Positions 1-8,759 of a stretch of 64,000 bases of DNA are shown in pieces. Made by a program: the position numbers and the translations under genes. The DNA lies in contig CAVRDK010000003.1 in NCBI GenBank assembly GCA_963719855.1, positions 155,155 through 219,154 of the forward strand, written 5' to 3'. How positions within the stretch are numbered: the stretch's first letter is position 1; the number at the start of each line of letters is the position of its first letter. The DNA comes from CAIQPV01 sp963719855. Lineage in GTDB: Bacteria; Pseudomonadota; Gammaproteobacteria; Burkholderiales; Gallionellaceae. Below the pieces are notes generated by a model. It did no database searches. It was given only the letters and a program-made list of their open reading frames with translations, and had not been told where the DNA came from.

Positions 1-10
1 CTGCGGTGGT

Positions 11-33
11 CTGAAGTAGCAGTCCCACTTCAG
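11..33 (+). promoter_or_regulatory. Hairpin overlapping the ribosome binding site of the first recombinase
   Basis: CTGAAGT (11-17) and ACTTCAG (27-33) form a perfect 7-bp stem with a 9-base loop. The stem ends at the AGGAG-like ribosome binding site that precedes the ATG at 43. It could limit translation of the recombinase trio or be a subterminal repeat of the element. The function is inferred. Confidence 0.4.
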
Positions 34-42
34 GAGACCATT

Positions 43-1002
43 ATGAACCAGACTACTACGCATCGTGCCGCGTCAGATGCACGAGAATCATCAGCATATT
101 CAGATCACATTTCAGAGGAACTACACCGCTACGAAGAGCACCTGCGCGATGTGAGAGGGTTGGTAGAAGCCTACTGCCGACAACAGGCTCGCATCGTACG
201 ATGTTTGCTTCATAAGAAATTCGCCGATCGACCGATCAACATTACCGAACTGAGAGCTGAAGATGTTCGGCGCTTTCTAGCCAATCAGTTGGATGCTCTT
301 CGAACCCCTTCCAACGCATTACAATTGGCCTCGGCATTGCGTAGCTACTTTCGTTATCGGGCGACTTGTGGTGATCAGGTGGATAAGCTAACAGCCGCCG
401 TCTCAAGCCCGGCCCATTGGAAGCTGGCCTCATTGCCGCGCGCCCTCAAGCCCGAAGAAGCCGAACGCTTACTGAATTCCTTCACTGTCAACTTGCGATT
501 TCAGAAACGTGGCTACGCAATTGTGCGCTGCGCATTAGACATGGGATTGAGGGCTGGCGAAATCGCTCATCTCATGATCAACGACATTGACTGGCGTGCA
601 GGCACGGTAATGCTGCGCGGGACGAAATCGCTACGGCAGGACATCATGCCATTGCCGATGGAAACCGGACAGGCACTTGCCGATTATCTGCAACATGAGC
701 GACCTGCCAACCAGAACCCCGCCATCTTCGTCCGGCAAATGAAAGGGCGAGACTACCCCATCACATCAACGGCGATACAGAAGGTGATCAAGCGTGCCTG
801 CCTCCGTGTTGATTTGCCCCACACCAGCGCACATTCACTTCGACATACCCTGGCGTGTCGCCTTGTTGAGAGCGGTAGTTCGCTCAAGGAAGTTGCTGAT
901 CTGCTGCGTCACCGGTCGCTGACCACCACCCTGATTTACGCCAAGCTCGACACACCGAAGCTGTTGGCTGTCGCACTGCCGTGGCCGGGGAGCAAATTAT
1001 GA
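43..1002 (+). CDS. Tyrosine recombinase, first gene of the RIT trio
   Basis: A 319-residue tyrosine-family site-specific recombinase. An N-terminal SAM-like core-binding region (about 25-115) precedes the catalytic domain. The catalytic set is visible: Arg in GLRAGE, the beta-hairpin Lys in RGTKSL, His/Arg in HSLRHT, a late His in LLRHRS and the nucleophilic Tyr in LIYAKLD. The ATG at 43 is preceded by an AGGAG site. The stop overlaps the next start by 4 bases (ATGA), which implies translational coupling. Its sister genes make it one member of a co-expressed trio rather than a phage integrase. I do not assign a RitA/B/C letter because lengths differ between elements. Confidence 0.88.
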   Translation: MNQTTTHRAASDARESSAYSDHISEELHRYEEHLRDVRGLVEAYCRQQARIVRCLLHKKFADRPINITELRAEDVRRFLANQLDALRTPSNALQLASALRSYFRYRATCGDQVDKLTAAVSSPAHWKLASLPRALKPEEAERLLNSFTVNLRFQKRGYAIVRCALDMGLRAGEIAHLMINDIDWRAGTVMLRGTKSLRQDIMPLPMETGQALADYLQHERPANQNPAIFVRQMKGRDYPITSTAIQKVIKRACLRVDLPHTSAHSLRHTLACRLVESGSSLKEVADLLRHRSLTTTLIYAKLDTPKLLAVALPWPGSKL

Positions 1003-1973
1003 GTGCGCACATCAGCTTGCAAAGAAGAGTCAATGACTATCTTGCGGAACGCCGCCGTCTTGGTTTCGTGTTGCACTCACAGGACACATTTCTGACTGGA
1101 TTTGCGCGCTTTGTAGCCAGCCGCCATCATCGTGGGCCACTGACGGTCGAACTCATGGCCGACTGGATACGTCAGTGCAAAGATGGGCAAGGTACATCAG
1201 GAACTTGGGCTCGCAGTCTAAGGAAGTTGCGATCATTTATACGCTACCTGAAACAGTTCGAACCGGATACCGAGATGCCAGATGAAGCTATCTTTGGGCC
1301 GGTACCCGGTCGCGTGGCACCGCATATTTACCATGAGGATGAGATCGTCGAATTGCTCACGGCGGCTCGCCGGCTTGGACCGCACGGTAGTTTGCGTCCG
1401 AAGACCTTCGAGACTTTGTTCGGTCTGATGGCATCAACCGGACTGCGTGTCTCTGAGGCGATTCACTTACATGATGGTGATGTCGATCTCAAGCATGGGT
1501 TGCTGACCATCCGGCAAACCAAATTCGCCAAGTCTCGCCAGTTGCCTTTGCACCCGAGTACCGTCACTGCGTTGAGGCATTACCGCCGACAGCGTGCGCG
1601 GTACGTTACCACTACAGCTTACAGCCCGTTTCTTATCAGTAGTCGTGGCAGGGGCCTTGGGCAACCGCTCGGGCAACGTCAGGCTCATCGCATATTCAAC
1701 GCGCTACGTGACAGCTTGGGTTGGGAGAATCGTGGTGCCCATGCAGCACCACGGCTTCATGATCTGCGCCACACCTTTGCCGTCAGGCGCATGTTGCTCT
1801 GGTATGCGGATGGCACCGACATCGATCGAATGATGCTGGCGCTATCAACCTACCTGGGGCACACCAAGATCGTCTACACCTACTGGTATCTCACAGCGGT
1901 CCCGGAATTGATGGCCTTGGCCGGTGGTAAGTTCGAGCGTTTCGCCAACATCGAAGGAGATAGCGATGAGTAA
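999..1973 (+). CDS. Tyrosine recombinase, second gene of the RIT trio
   Basis: A 324-residue tyrosine recombinase. The start is the ATG at 999 inside the ATGA overlap with the preceding gene, with a GGGGAG site upstream; a GTG at 981 is less likely. The catalytic residues are present: Arg in TGLRVSE, Lys in RQTKFAK, HDLRHT, the GH of TYLGHTK and the terminal Tyr in TYWYL. The segment between the HxxR box and the GH box is longer than in XerC/D (about 30 residues with MLLWYADGTD). It overlaps the third gene by 8 bases. The three proteins probably act together in transposition, as inferred for other RIT elements. Confidence 0.87.
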   Translation: MSAHISLQRRVNDYLAERRRLGFVLHSQDTFLTGFARFVASRHHRGPLTVELMADWIRQCKDGQGTSGTWARSLRKLRSFIRYLKQFEPDTEMPDEAIFGPVPGRVAPHIYHEDEIVELLTAARRLGPHGSLRPKTFETLFGLMASTGLRVSEAIHLHDGDVDLKHGLLTIRQTKFAKSRQLPLHPSTVTALRHYRRQRARYVTTTAYSPFLISSRGRGLGQPLGQRQAHRIFNALRDSLGWENRGAHAAPRLHDLRHTFAVRRMLLWYADGTDIDRMMLALSTYLGHTKIVYTYWYLTAVPELMALAGGKFERFANIEGDSDE

Positions 1974-2979
1974 GCAAACAAAGTCACCCCCCTCATTTGC
2001 TGCCCTCGTTCAGGCATACTTTACCGAGTACCTGACTCAACAGCGAGCGCTGAGCGCACAGACTATCTCTACCTACCGCGATGGCTTCCTGCTCTTCCTC
2101 GGGTTTGCCGAATCTCGCCTGGGCAAGTCGCCGGACGCAATCACTATGGCTGACATTACGCCAGATATGATCATTGCCTTCCTCGATCATTTGGAACGTC
2201 AGCGACATAATTCCGTCCGTAGCCGCAACGCACGGCTGGCGGCACTACGGTCATTCCTGAAGTTCGCTGCACATCGCGACGTGGAATCGCTACAAGTGAT
2301 CGAACGCGCATTGGGAGTTCCGGTAAAACGTTTCGAGCGCCCGATGTTCGGCTATATGTCACGCGAAGAAATGCTGGCGGTGATCGGCAACCCGGATCCA
2401 TCTTGGATAAGTCAGCGTGATCACGTTCTGTTCTTGCTGATGTACAACACAGGCGCTCGCGTGTCGGAAATCACAGCAGTCAAAGTCGGTGAGGTGGTGC
2501 TTGATGAGGGGGCCGCCTGCATTCATCTGCATGGCAAGGGACGCAAGCAGCGCAGCGTTCCTCTGTGGCTTTCGACTGTCAAGACAGTCCGGGCGTGGTT
2601 GAGGTTGAATCCACAGTTCGATGCCGCATCTCCATTGCTGCCGAGCCGCACCGGACATGCTATGACACGAAATAATGTTTCCCAAAGACTCGCATTGGCA
2701 GTGGCGACAGCAACAGAGAGCAATCCCGACTTAGCGAAGCGGCTAATCTCTCCACATACGATCAGACACACCACTGCAATGCATCTATTACAGGCCGGTG
2801 TCGACATCAGTGTCATCGCACTTTGGCTTGGACATGAGAGTCCAGTTACCACGCATCACTACGTCGAGGCAGATCTGACCATGAAGGAACGCGCCTTATC
2901 CACGCTTCACGAACCGGAGGCCAAGATCCAGCGCTATAGGGCGACTGACTCGCTGATCGACTTCCTGAAGAGGCTGTAA
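1966..2979 (+). CDS. Tyrosine recombinase, third gene of the RIT trio (XerC/D-like)
   Basis: A 337-residue recombinase starting at the ATG at 1966, chosen because AAGGAGAT lies just upstream; an earlier in-frame start at 1924 has no such site. The N-terminal core-binding domain (about 15-115) is followed by a catalytic domain with Arg in GARVSE, Lys in HGKGRKQ, HTIRHT, WLGHES and Tyr in HHYVEAD. It is the most XerC/D-like of the three. The stop is immediately followed by the palindromic right end of the element, with no cargo gene between. Confidence 0.87.
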   Translation: MSKQTKSPPSFAALVQAYFTEYLTQQRALSAQTISTYRDGFLLFLGFAESRLGKSPDAITMADITPDMIIAFLDHLERQRHNSVRSRNARLAALRSFLKFAAHRDVESLQVIERALGVPVKRFERPMFGYMSREEMLAVIGNPDPSWISQRDHVLFLLMYNTGARVSEITAVKVGEVVLDEGAACIHLHGKGRKQRSVPLWLSTVKTVRAWLRLNPQFDAASPLLPSRTGHAMTRNNVSQRLALAVATATESNPDLAKRLISPHTIRHTTAMHLLQAGVDISVIALWLGHESPVTTHHYVEADLTMKERALSTLHEPEAKIQRYRATDSLIDFLKRL

Positions 2980-3057
2980 TTATGTGAAGGTCGGAATTTG
3001 CACTAGTCAATGGCAATCAGCGATTGCTGCTGATTTCAACCTTCACTTCACATAATC
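2980..3057. repeat. Inverted repeats at the right end of the RIT element
   Basis: ATTATGTGAAGGT directly follows the last recombinase stop, and ACCTTCACTTCACATAAT lies at about 3040-3057. Read on the opposite strand, the second copy carries the same motif with one GAAGT duplicated. The pair is about 50 bases apart, as expected for subterminal binding sites of the recombinases. The matching left-end copy would lie outside the window. Confidence 0.55.
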
Positions 3058-3181
3058 GAGAACTGTGCATAATAACCCGAAGCCGTCATCGACCTATGAG
3101 AATTCGTTGCTCCAAACCGGACACTCGCGAGTATCGGCTATCGATCCCTCCCCGCTATTCATTTTTCCAGAAACCTGCCAT

Positions 3182-4889
3182 TCAAAGCGTTATTCTGTTC
3201 CGAACCATGCGCGTTACGGCATCACGAATACGTGGCACGGCCTGATGTTTATAGGGAAAGTCGGTTTTCGTATCGTCCAAATGAACCAGCATGCAGGCGT
3301 TGGCTTCGAACAACAGAACCTCGCCATTTGGAAGAATGCTGCAATCCATACCACCATAATCCAGATCCATGCGCTGCGCTACCTGTTCTACGGCAGCGAT
3401 GGCCTTGGGGCCGAATACCCGTCGCCAATCGGTCAAGAAATTCTCTTCTTCCTGTTTTTTCCAATCAGCATGCCCCATCTCTGCCCGCCAGTAATGAACT
3501 AACCAGCTTTCGGCGATGGCGAGGTGGTAGGGAAACGGCTGACGATCAACGAAAATGAAGCGGTATTTTCGGTAGCATTCATGAGCCCCCGTTGAAGTCG
3601 TGAAAATCGGTCAGCAGAAAGCGCTCATAGGGTACTTTCGCAAGGTACTCTGCCAAGTCAGAGGATGTCTGGATTAGGGCTAAATCCTCTCCGCCATGAG
3701 CGCCGACGGGACGAATCAAGAACGGGCCAGTAAAGCCAAACTGACTCAACAAATCATCCCGCATCATCCAGCGCACGCCAGGCACCAGCAGCCCCGGAAT
3801 ATCTCCAAACAACTCATGAACCCGGTCGCGGCCCGTGCGAGCCACGCGGTCAGGTGAATTGAGGATCGGCTTTCCCAAGCGCGCTGTAAGCGTTTTCACC
3901 GATTCAACCTGACCACCGTCCTTTTCGACCTCGCCCAGCGCATTAAAAATCAGATCAACTTCGGTAAGCTCATCATAGGCTACGCCACTCAGTGGCGCAT
4001 CCGGTTGATCGGGTGACAATAGGGTCAGAGTCATCGTAGCGAATAGAGCGGGATCAAACAAATAATGCGTAGGCACATGGCTTGCGCCAACCCCACCCAG
4101 CACCAAAATAGTGGCTTCAGAATGTTCGGGCCGTTCATTTTTCACCAATCCTTGAGTGCGGGCACGCCGATTGAGCAAAGAAAGTGCTTCCTCATCACAG
4201 CGCAGACGATAAAAGACCCTGGCAAGATACTCGATGGCAGCCGCGTTGCCCGCATCCATTTCCAGAATGGAGCGACATACCTGTTCGGCAGTCAAAAAAT
4301 CTGTCGCTTCGTAGGCGGCCTTGGAGAGATGGAGCAAAATGGATATGCGCTGTGGCAGCGCATCTGGCGGCGTATAACTTAATGCTGATTGGTGGGCCTC
4401 TATCGCTTCCCTGAACCTGTGACAGTCGTAAAGTACCACTCCCCGGTTGTCATGGGCCACTCCAAAATAAGGGTCAATGCCCAAAGAATGATCCAATGCA
4501 GCCAAGGCTTCGTCCCATTGCCCCAAGCGATGCAAGGATACCGCCAGATCATTGAAGATGGGCGCGAGATCAGGCTTGCCTGCGCCCGCCCGACGGAATA
4601 ATGTGACGGCATCTCTATCGCTGCCCTTGCCTTGAAGCAATTGCCCCAGATTGTGCAGCGTCATGGGGTTATCTGGATCCACTTCCAGATGCCGGAGAAA
4701 TAACAATTCCGCCTCAGCCTTGCCGGGGCCAATCATCAAGATCATGCCCAGCATGCTCAATGCAAGAGGTTGATGGGGGTTGATTTCCAGAACGTGTCGG
4801 TACAGAGCCTCGGCCTCGGTCAACCTGCCTTCTCGATGATGGGCGAGAGCAGACTTGATTAGCGCATCAGAGGTATTTTTGCTGTCCAT
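3182..4889 (-). pseudogene. TPR plus ATP-grasp protein, frameshifted in a C5 run
   Basis: The first reading frame runs from 4889 to 3579 (436 aa) and stops after DFNGGS. Removing one base from the five C at 3586-3590 restores a continuous protein of about 568 residues ending at 3182. The restored part lines up with the neighbouring paralogue (FRKYR in one, YRKYR in the other; LLFEANACM here, LLYEANSTM there). The N-terminal 230 residues are TPR repeats. The rest is an ATP-grasp-like fold with an Arg-containing ATP loop (FLIRPVGAHGG) and metal ligands D...E.N in the last 60 residues. The first frame overlaps the paralogue upstream by 23 bases, so the two form an operon. The shift may be a true mutation, slippage or a sequencing error. 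Confidence 0.8.
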
Positions 4890-6702
4890 TTATGGCTGTC
4901 CGCTCGGCAAACATTGCTTTAGCGGCAGCCAACGCGTTTGCAATGGATACACGCTTATAATCCCATCGTCTGTCATTGGCTGGCGGGGCGATCACCATGG
5001 TTGAGTTGGCTTCATATAACAAGACATTTCCATTCTTGTCCATTCCAAAATCAATCCCACAATAATCCAATGCAAGGGTTTGGCTTATTTTGTCCAACGC
5101 AGATATTGCTTTTGCCCCAAGAAATGCGTAGAAATCGTTCAGAAATATTTCCTCTTCATGGCGATATTTCTCGTTGTCTTCCATGTCAGAGCTGAAGTAA
5201 TGAACCTTCCACTGTGTGGATATAGCCATATGTATCGGGTAGAGAGTGCCATTGATCGACATGACTCTATATTTTCTGAACAAACCATCTTCCAGACGCG
5301 AATCAATGAACTCGATAACCAGAATATTCTCACTGGGCAGCCCTTCACTTGCGGAGTTCAATTCATCCGGGCTATCAACACGAACAAAATAACTTCCGTT
5401 ATGAAAACCCGGGGGACGCAGCAGCAGGGGAAAGGTGAATTCATTGCCTTCAAAAATTTCCAATGCATGCCCTGAAATCATATCCATTTTTTGAACAAGG
5501 GCCATACGTGGCGCGATCACCCCGGAAAGAGATCCCAGCCGCCTGGCATTTATAAGCCGCCCTGTTTGCAACACGGAAGTGGGGCAATTAATTACGGACG
5601 CTTGTGATTTTTTAATGAGCTGAGCTGCAATTTCAAGCCCGTTTTGGCATATATCAGCATCACCAATGGCATTGATAATCAAGTGATGCAATGGCAGAGG
5701 TAGCCGACTGTCGATGTATTCGACTGCAATGGCTGTTGTCTGAAATATATTGCGATCAACCAGAAATTGCCAAGGAATGTTTCCTTCCAATGCTGAATGT
5801 AACACCAATAATTGAACAGGCTTGCCTCGTCCGCGATAGGCCGATGTGGAGATGGGCTGCTTTCCGAATCCCATATTCCGGTGATAACCTGATTCAGCCT
5901 CATTGCCCTGTCTCTGAAAAATACTAGCCAGACCCTGGTGGGCATTGCTAAGATCGGGGTTCAGATCCAGCGCGATTTTAAATTGTTGCTCCGCTGCTGA
6001 TAAATCCCCCATATCCAGCAAAACGCTACCCAAATTGACATGTGCAGAGGCTTCGTGTGGGTGGTAGGTGACGGCAGCAGAATAAGCGGTGTGTGCTGCC
6101 GACGTGTACCCGGTTTCAAAAAGAAGAAATCCCAGGTTGTTCCATGCCCCGAAGTTGGTTGGTTCAGACCGGATTATTTCGAGAAAGATCGACTTTGCTT
6201 CTTCCACATTTTCGCTTCGATTAGAGGCAGCCAGAAAGTTTGCAAGATTGAACCGAAACTTTGCGTCCAATAAAACGGCCTTTCGATAGGATTGTTCAGC
6301 CTCATCGAATCGGCCAAGCTCATGAAGCGTCATTCCCAGATTGCAGGATGCATCGGCGTGGTCGGGCTTGAGTTGTAGTGCGCGCCTGCACATGGCTTCT
6401 GCCTCGTCCAGCCGCCCCAGATTTCGGAGGGCTACGCCCATATTAGCGGGTACATCCGGGTTGTCCGGTGATAGTTCTGACGCTTTTTTCAAAGGATCCA
6501 GCGCATCTGCACTACGCCCCATCTGCAAAAACGCTATCCCCAATGCCGTCCAGCCAAACACGCACACAGGGAACCGCACCGTCATCTCCCGGGTCAGGAT
6601 GGCGGATTCCTTATATCGCCCTTCCGCGTGCAGAGCCAATACCGAATTAATTTCGTTAGCGTTTGGGCTGCTGCCGATACGGTTCTGAATCAGTTGAATC
6701 AT
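4867..6702 (-). CDS. TPR plus ATP-grasp domain protein
   Basis: A 611-residue protein with about seven TPR units in the first 280 residues, then an ATP-grasp-like region (about 295-600). Visible features are PLLLRPPGFHNGS as the nucleotide loop with Arg in place of the usual Lys, FRKYRVM, and the metal-binding signature CGIDFG...LLYEANST near 560-580. ATP-grasp enzymes join a carboxylate to an amine or thiol using ATP. The substrate cannot be read from the sequence. The TPR part probably docks a protein or peptide partner. It starts 24 bases after the small secreted protein gene and overlaps the second TPR-ATP-grasp gene. No signal peptide, so cytoplasmic. Confidence 0.72.
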   Translation of the reverse strand: MIQLIQNRIGSSPNANEINSVLALHAEGRYKESAILTREMTVRFPVCVFGWTALGIAFLQMGRSADALDPLKKASELSPDNPDVPANMGVALRNLGRLDEAEAMCRRALQLKPDHADASCNLGMTLHELGRFDEAEQSYRKAVLLDAKFRFNLANFLAASNRSENVEEAKSIFLEIIRSEPTNFGAWNNLGFLLFETGYTSAAHTAYSAAVTYHPHEASAHVNLGSVLLDMGDLSAAEQQFKIALDLNPDLSNAHQGLASIFQRQGNEAESGYHRNMGFGKQPISTSAYRGRGKPVQLLVLHSALEGNIPWQFLVDRNIFQTTAIAVEYIDSRLPLPLHHLIINAIGDADICQNGLEIAAQLIKKSQASVINCPTSVLQTGRLINARRLGSLSGVIAPRMALVQKMDMISGHALEIFEGNEFTFPLLLRPPGFHNGSYFVRVDSPDELNSASEGLPSENILVIEFIDSRLEDGLFRKYRVMSINGTLYPIHMAISTQWKVHYFSSDMEDNEKYRHEEEIFLNDFYAFLGAKAISALDKISQTLALDYCGIDFGMDKNGNVLLYEANSTMVIAPPANDRRWDYKRVSIANALAAAKAMFAERTAINGQQKYL

Positions 6703-6726
6703 CTTATGGTTTCACGCAAGCTCCCA

Positions 6727-7041
6727 TTAATTAGAACCTTGCAGGTTGCCGCCCCCACTAGCACCCTGTTGGTTGCCACCTCCAGCGGAACCTTGCTGGG
6801 TTCCTCCGCCATTAGAGCTTGGTTGGCTGGAACTGCCATTACTATCTTTATGGTGATGGCCTCCATGTTTGTGCTCGCCATCTTGTTGCTGGCCGTTACC
6901 CACTTGCTTGCCACTATTAAAGCCAGTTCCATGATAACTACTGCTGGCATTTGATAAGATGCTGCTGTCGTTATCTGCCAATGCTGGAATTGAAATACTC
7001 AGCATTGCGGCAACAGACACAATTCGTAACTTTGATGTCAT
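6727..7041 (-). CDS. Small secreted His/Gly/Ser/Asn/Gln-rich protein
   Basis: A 104-residue protein starting at the ATG at 7041, chosen because it gives a clean signal peptide (MTSKLRIVSVAAMLSIS, cleavage after PALA). The mature part has no globular character. It contains a His cluster (HKHGGHHHK) and then short degenerate repeats of the type GGGNQQGAS up to the C-terminus. There is no Cys and almost no hydrophobic residue. It is the first gene of the unit that continues with two TPR-ATP-grasp genes. It could be a metal-binding or matrix protein, or the substrate of the ATP-grasp enzymes; neither is shown. I do not recognise a family. Confidence 0.6.
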   Translation of the reverse strand: MTSKLRIVSVAAMLSISIPALADNDSSILSNASSSYHGTGFNSGKQVGNGQQQDGEHKHGGHHHKDSNGSSSQPSSNGGGTQQGSAGGGNQQGASGGGNLQGSN

Positions 7042-7137
7042 AATTATTCTTAAGATTGATGAACTTTCAGAATTAGCCAACGGCAGGTTGAACCTAACCA
7101 GTTACTACTGCATGTAAAAATTCTCCGGTTGCAATTC

Positions 7138-7228
7138 GTCACTCCACATAAACCTCGATTGGCAAATCATCAGTTAGGATCGCAATATCTACGTCCGAGC
7201 TGTCATGTTCAGTTTCATTCTGCCAGTA
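7138..7228 (-). pseudogene. Detached 3' end of a DUF3619 gene (diverged copy)
   Basis: On the minus strand this reads YWQNETEHDSSDVDIAILTD and continues to a stop at 7139. The segment is the characteristic C-terminus of DUF3619 proteins in an intact frame. It aligns with 13184-13275 over about 91 bases with roughly ten mismatches and one single-base gap (hand alignment). The body of the gene is absent. Upstream it is joined to a YVTN propeller gene at a shared TACTGGCAGAAT stretch. It is therefore a recombination scar. Confidence 0.75.
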
Positions 7229-7572
7229 TTCGCCACATATGCATACTGCCCAGAAGGATCAATGGTAACGGAGTGTGGATTTCTGCCCGCCGCAACCGAA
7301 GCAATTGGCATTGCTGTCAATGACCCATCGGTACCAATGGTGTATTGCGAAATGTTGTCACTACCTTCATTCGCCACATAGGCGTACTGTCCAGAAGGAT
7401 CGACAGTGACAGCGTGTGCGTTTGCACTCGCCGCAACAGCCTCCGTGTGCATTGCGGCCAACGTTCCACCGGCACCAATAGTATATTGCGCGGTGCCCTT
7501 GCTTTCAGCGACTGCAAATGGGGGATTGCCAAAAACGAATGACAAAAATAGAACAATCGCTATTTTTTTCAT
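7189..7572 (-). pseudogene. YVTN beta-propeller protein, truncated
   Basis: An N-terminal signal peptide (MKKIAIVLFLSFVFG..., ending near FAVAES) is followed by two and a half YVTN-type blades with the repeated motif DPSGQYAYVAN at about residues 60 and 105. Propellers of this kind normally have seven blades and 300 or more residues. Here the reading frame runs out of the second complete motif into the DUF3619 tail in the wrong frame and ends after RMKLNMTART. A good AAGGAAG site precedes the ATG. The truncated product could be secreted but cannot close a propeller. Confidence 0.75.
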
Positions 7573-7586
7573 TAATTCTTCCTTTT

Positions 7587-7832
7587 TTATGGATACGTAG
7601 ATTTAAACAAAGCTAGCTCATGGCCAAGCGCTTTTGCTCCACGCTTATCTTTGAAGGTTTCTATACAGTTATCAAGGTTGCCGTAATCTAATCCCTCCAA
7701 GTAACTACACTTTGTATTAGCAAATTCCTGTGCAGCCACTTTTTTCAGGAAAAGGGGTAGATCAGAAGTGGTTTGGCATAAATTAGAATCGGCAATATGA
7801 AAAGATGGCGACCTTGAGGTCGCCGTTTTCAT
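7587..7832 (-). other. Doubtful 81-residue reading frame
   Basis: An open frame between the isomerase gene and the YVTN gene. Its upstream part runs through the isomerase terminator, so the annotated start is not credible. The later part (from about SNLCQTTSD to FKSTYP) has a protein-like composition with three Cys, and may be the tail of a lost gene or a very small protein. No family is recognised. Confidence 0.25.
7797..7824 (-). terminator. Rho-independent terminator after the parvulin gene
   Basis: On the minus strand GGCGACC and GGTCGCC form a 7-bp stem with a TCAA loop, followed by ATCTTTTC. It lies about 20 bases beyond the isomerase stop and fits an intrinsic terminator for that gene. 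Confidence 0.7.
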
Positions 7833-7844
7833 TCTGACAGAATG

Positions 7845-8645
7845 TCATTCAATCTTTGCGTTATCGCGCAGATCAGCAATCAATTGTTTCAAGGCTTGTT
7901 GTTGCAGGCGTTGTGTGAGCTGCGGTTTGATTTCATCCAGTGGGGGCATCTTGAGATCGCGTATATCTTCCAGCTTGATGATGTGCCAGCCGAATTGCGA
8001 TTGCACCGGCCCGCTCACTTGTCCCTTGCTGAGCGTCATTAGCGCATCGCCAAATGGTTTAACAAAAGCGCCGGGAATCTTGCTGACCGGAATCCAGCCC
8101 AAATCTCCACCATGCTCCTTGGAGCCGGGATCTTTGGAATTGATTTCTGCTAGCTTGTCGAACTTCCCACCTTTTTTCAGCTTTGCAGCAATGGATTTTG
8201 CTTCACTCTCTTTTTCTACTAATATGTGACGCACACTGTATTCCTTGGTGCCAAGGCTGCTCTTCAGATTATCATATTCCTTCGCAATCGCTTCTTCGCT
8301 TACTGGATGGGTCTTTACATAATCCTGCATAAACGCGCCAACCAATACCCCCTGCTTGGCTAATTCCAGTTGCTGAATTGTTTCGGATTGTTTGTCCAAA
8401 CCCTTTTTGAGTGCTTCCTGCGACATCAATTCGATGTTGATCAAATCCTCACGGACGGCCTTGCGCAGTTCCGGGCTGTCAGGCTGATTTTGTTGGGCCG
8501 TGATCATTTTGACGCGTATATCTATGCGCTCTTGCGGGATGGAAATGCTGCTTACTTTTGCAGTGGGCTGGTCTTCGGCATAAACAGGGCATACTGCAAT
8601 TAGGCCTAAGATTGAAAAAACGGCAAGTCTTGAAGTCATTAGCAT
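7845..8645 (-). CDS. Periplasmic PpiC/parvulin-type peptidyl-prolyl isomerase
   Basis: A 266-residue protein with a signal peptide (cleavage near PVYA-ED), a helical SurA/PrsA-like N-terminal chaperone region (about 30-130) and a parvulin domain at about 135-235. The domain is recognised by EYSVRHILVE, the GGDLGWI loop and FGWHIIKLED. It should catalyse prolyl isomerisation or chaperone secreted proteins in the periplasm. The AGGAT site fits the start at 8645; a second ATG at 8639 is possible. It sits among genes for an unusual secreted product, so a role in folding that product is plausible but inferred. Confidence 0.88.
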   Translation of the reverse strand: MLMTSRLAVFSILGLIAVCPVYAEDQPTAKVSSISIPQERIDIRVKMITAQQNQPDSPELRKAVREDLINIELMSQEALKKGLDKQSETIQQLELAKQGVLVGAFMQDYVKTHPVSEEAIAKEYDNLKSSLGTKEYSVRHILVEKESEAKSIAAKLKKGGKFDKLAEINSKDPGSKEHGGDLGWIPVSKIPGAFVKPFGDALMTLSKGQVSGPVQSQFGWHIIKLEDIRDLKMPPLDEIKPQLTQRLQQQALKQLIADLRDNAKIE

Positions 8646-8759
8646 AGTTGATCCTCGTTGAATAAAAATAAGTTAAGTTAAGAATTACGGATTTTCTGGT
8701 GTGTGCGCTGTAATGCTTAGTGAATAGATCAGTGATTCATCATCTTCCCAAAAGCATCT

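Larger units (their letters stand above)
1..3057 (+). mobile_element. RIT (recombinase-in-trio) element, left end outside the window
   Basis: Three consecutive tyrosine recombinase genes lie in one orientation with 4-bp and 8-bp overlaps, which is the hallmark of recombinase-in-trio elements. The right boundary is probably 3057: after the third gene comes ATTATGTGAAG (2980-2990), matched in inverted orientation by CTTCACATAAT near 3046-3057. The left terminus is not in the window, because the first gene begins only 42 bases in. No passenger gene is seen. The family assignment rests on architecture. The exact left end and any target duplication cannot be given here. Confidence 0.8.

Noticed and set aside
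1..3057. Tn554-type transposon for the three recombinases
   Set aside because: Tn554 has one small non-recombinase protein and a longer TnpB. Here all three have full tyrosine recombinase motifs.
3182..7041. Calling the operon a graspetide (omega-ester peptide) locus
   Set aside because: The small protein has a signal peptide and no leader/core motif, and the ATP-grasp proteins have N-terminal TPRs and an Arg in the ATP loop. The class cannot be supported.
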